From NCBI GenBank assembly GCA_913061095.1, contig CAJXVM010000010.1, positions 93,579 to 157,578 on the forward strand: 64,000 nucleotides of DNA, in the 5' to 3' direction. Below are positions 63,084 to 64,000 of this stretch, in pieces; the stretch's first letter is position 1, and every line of letters starts with the position of its first letter. A model generated the notes under the pieces. The model made no database searches. It was not told the DNA's origin and worked only from the letters and a program-made list of their open reading frames with translations. Source of the stretch: an uncultured Ignavibacteria bacterium. GTDB taxonomy: Bacteria; Bacteroidota; Ignavibacteria; SZUA-365. The position numbers were made by a program, and so were the translations under genes.

Positions 63084-64000
63084 TCAGGACTCCCGCTCTG
63101 GTCTGAGAATTGTGTAGACGTCGCTTCCCATGCGAAGCACTTCCTCGACGCGGAAACGCCAGGCGTCCGAGAGATGCAGGGGCCGCAGTGCGGAAAACGC
63201 CGCTCGACCCTGTCCGATGATTTTCGGCGCGGTAAAAACGTCCAGCCTGTCCACGAGTCTTGCCCGGAGGAAGGCGGAAAAAATCTCCGCACCACCCTCG
63301 ACGAGAATGGATCGGACATCGTACTTCCTGTACAGCGAACTGAGCGCCGCCTTGAGAGAGGCGAATTCCAATATGTCAGTTGTAACATCCATCACCTCGA
63401 TTCCCTTCTTCCGAAATCGCGTGACCGTCTCGGCGTTCGCTCGAGCGCTTTTTTTCGACGTGATCAGTACGGTTTGGTCACGAAGTTCGTCGCTGAACAC
63501 CGCGGCCGACGTGGGGAGATTCCATGAGCGCGTCATAACGATTCTTTTCGGATGGCGCCCCGCAACATGTCTGACGTTGAGCGAGGGATTGTCCTTCCGG
63601 ACTGTCTCCGCGCCCACGAGCACTGCGTCGTACAGCGAGCGCAGGCGATGGACTTCCATCCGCGACTCCTCGGAGGTTATCCAGTGCGAGGTTCCTTTCA
63701 ATGCGGCGATGTAGCCGTCCATGGTCTGTGCGACCTTGAGGATGACAAACGGGCGCTTCTGCACGGCATTGACAATGAACACCTCGTTGAGAGCTTCGCA
63801 TCGGTCCCGTTCCACATCCTCGGTCACGGTGATGCCAGCCTCTCGCAGTCGCTGCGCGCCCGCACCTGCGACATCCGGATTGGGGTCGGGCATGCCGATG
63901 ACAACTTTTCGTACCCCTGCTTCGATCAGCGCTTCGCTGCATGGAGGTGTCTTCCCGAAGTGATTGCACGGTTCGAGGGACACATACACCGTCGCTCCAC
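63084..64000 (-). CDS. ribD: Riboflavin biosynthesis protein RibD (5' end outside window)
   Basis: Bifunctional diaminohydroxyphosphoribosylaminopyrimidine deaminase and 5-amino-6-(phosphoribosylamino)uracil reductase. The visible 305 codons open in frame at the window edge with GATVYVSLEPCNHFGKTPPC, which holds two of the deaminase zinc cysteines; the preceding zinc His and Glu are cut off. The reductase domain follows (PFVILKVAQTMDGYIA, SLYDAVLVGAETVRKDNPSLNVR, ILVEGGAEIFSAFL). Hence the protein is near complete and only the first about 75 residues are missing. Pairs with ribE. Confidence 0.95.
   Translation of the reverse strand, partial: GATVYVSLEPCNHFGKTPPCSEALIEAGVRKVVIGMPDPNPDVAGAGAQRLREAGITVTEDVERDRCEALNEVFIVNAVQKRPFVILKVAQTMDGYIAALKGTSHWITSEESRMEVHRLRSLYDAVLVGAETVRKDNPSLNVRHVAGRHPKRIVMTRSWNLPTSAAVFSDELRDQTVLITSKKSARANAETVTRFRKKGIEVMDVTTDILEFASLKAALSSLYRKYDVRSILVEGGAEIFSAFLRARLVDRLDVFTAPKIIGQGRAAFSALRPLHLSDAWRFRVEEVLRMGSDVYTILRPERES

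Overview
The window is a dense, almost fully coding stretch of a chromosome of about 58-60 % GC (estimated by eye). It has no rRNA, tRNA, CRISPR array, prophage or insertion sequence that I can see. The gene content suggests a Gram-negative bacterium of the Bacteroidota/Chlorobiota (FCB) group. Supporting signs are a C-terminal secretion tail of the type IX (Por) kind on a secreted protein (58450-59829), an FlgD-like tail on a secreted hydrolase (47560-48552), a SecA with a long charged N-terminal insertion and a C-terminal zinc motif, an ExbB-ExbD-ExbD module, a FadL-type porin and apolipoprotein N-acyltransferase. The placement is inference, and I cannot name a genus.

Layout. 1-822: N-terminal 274 residues of a Tat-type TldD/PmbA protein (minus strand, cut by the window edge). 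911-6063: coupled plus-strand genes acyP, ispF, dedA-like, PAP2 phosphatase, lnt, threonine aldolase, thioesterase. 6270-8531: minus-strand smpB-tyrS-pyruvoyl arginine decarboxylase. 8680-17999: the classic rimP-nusA-infB-rbfA-truB-ribF-rpsO-pnp translation/RNA operon behind a recognisable promoter. 18038-21084: a small unknown protein, a convergent PBP4-type DD-carboxypeptidase and a divergent secreted protein. 21153-25718: secA, a zinc-ribbon membrane protein and an orphan NanE-type epimerase. 25940-27610: exbB-exbD-exbD with its own promoter and a clear terminator. 27686-34022 and 34036-35373: yqeY-mutS2, biotin carboxylase plus biotin carrier, a FadL-like porin and an SGNH lipoprotein. 35612-38892: purL and a YihY-family membrane protein. 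42026 back to 38870: nfeD, slipin and a secreted SNase-like nuclease.

42322-47556 holds the most unusual pair: a 590-residue protein of the 2-hydroxyacyl-CoA dehydratase/double-cubane type, followed by a 1152-residue fusion with two BcrAD/BadFG-type ATPase modules, extra cysteine motifs and a second dehydratase-like region. It looks like an ATP-driven low-potential electron-transfer machine whose substrate cannot be read from the neighbours.

47560-56498 is a tightly overlapping surface-glycan cluster: SGNH hydrolase, two PIG-L type N-deacetylases, two glycosyltransferases, a Wzx-like flippase, a hexapeptide acyltransferase, a FemAB/BioF2-like acyltransferase and a GNAT. It runs on into two paralogous secreted proteins of a family I do not recognise (56530-58097). 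Behind them lie a tandem array of 48-bp palindromic units, a type IX-secreted beta-propeller protein, an AT-rich hairpin-rich gap, a methyltransferase and a glycosyltransferase. The window ends in minus-strand ribE and a 5'-truncated ribD.
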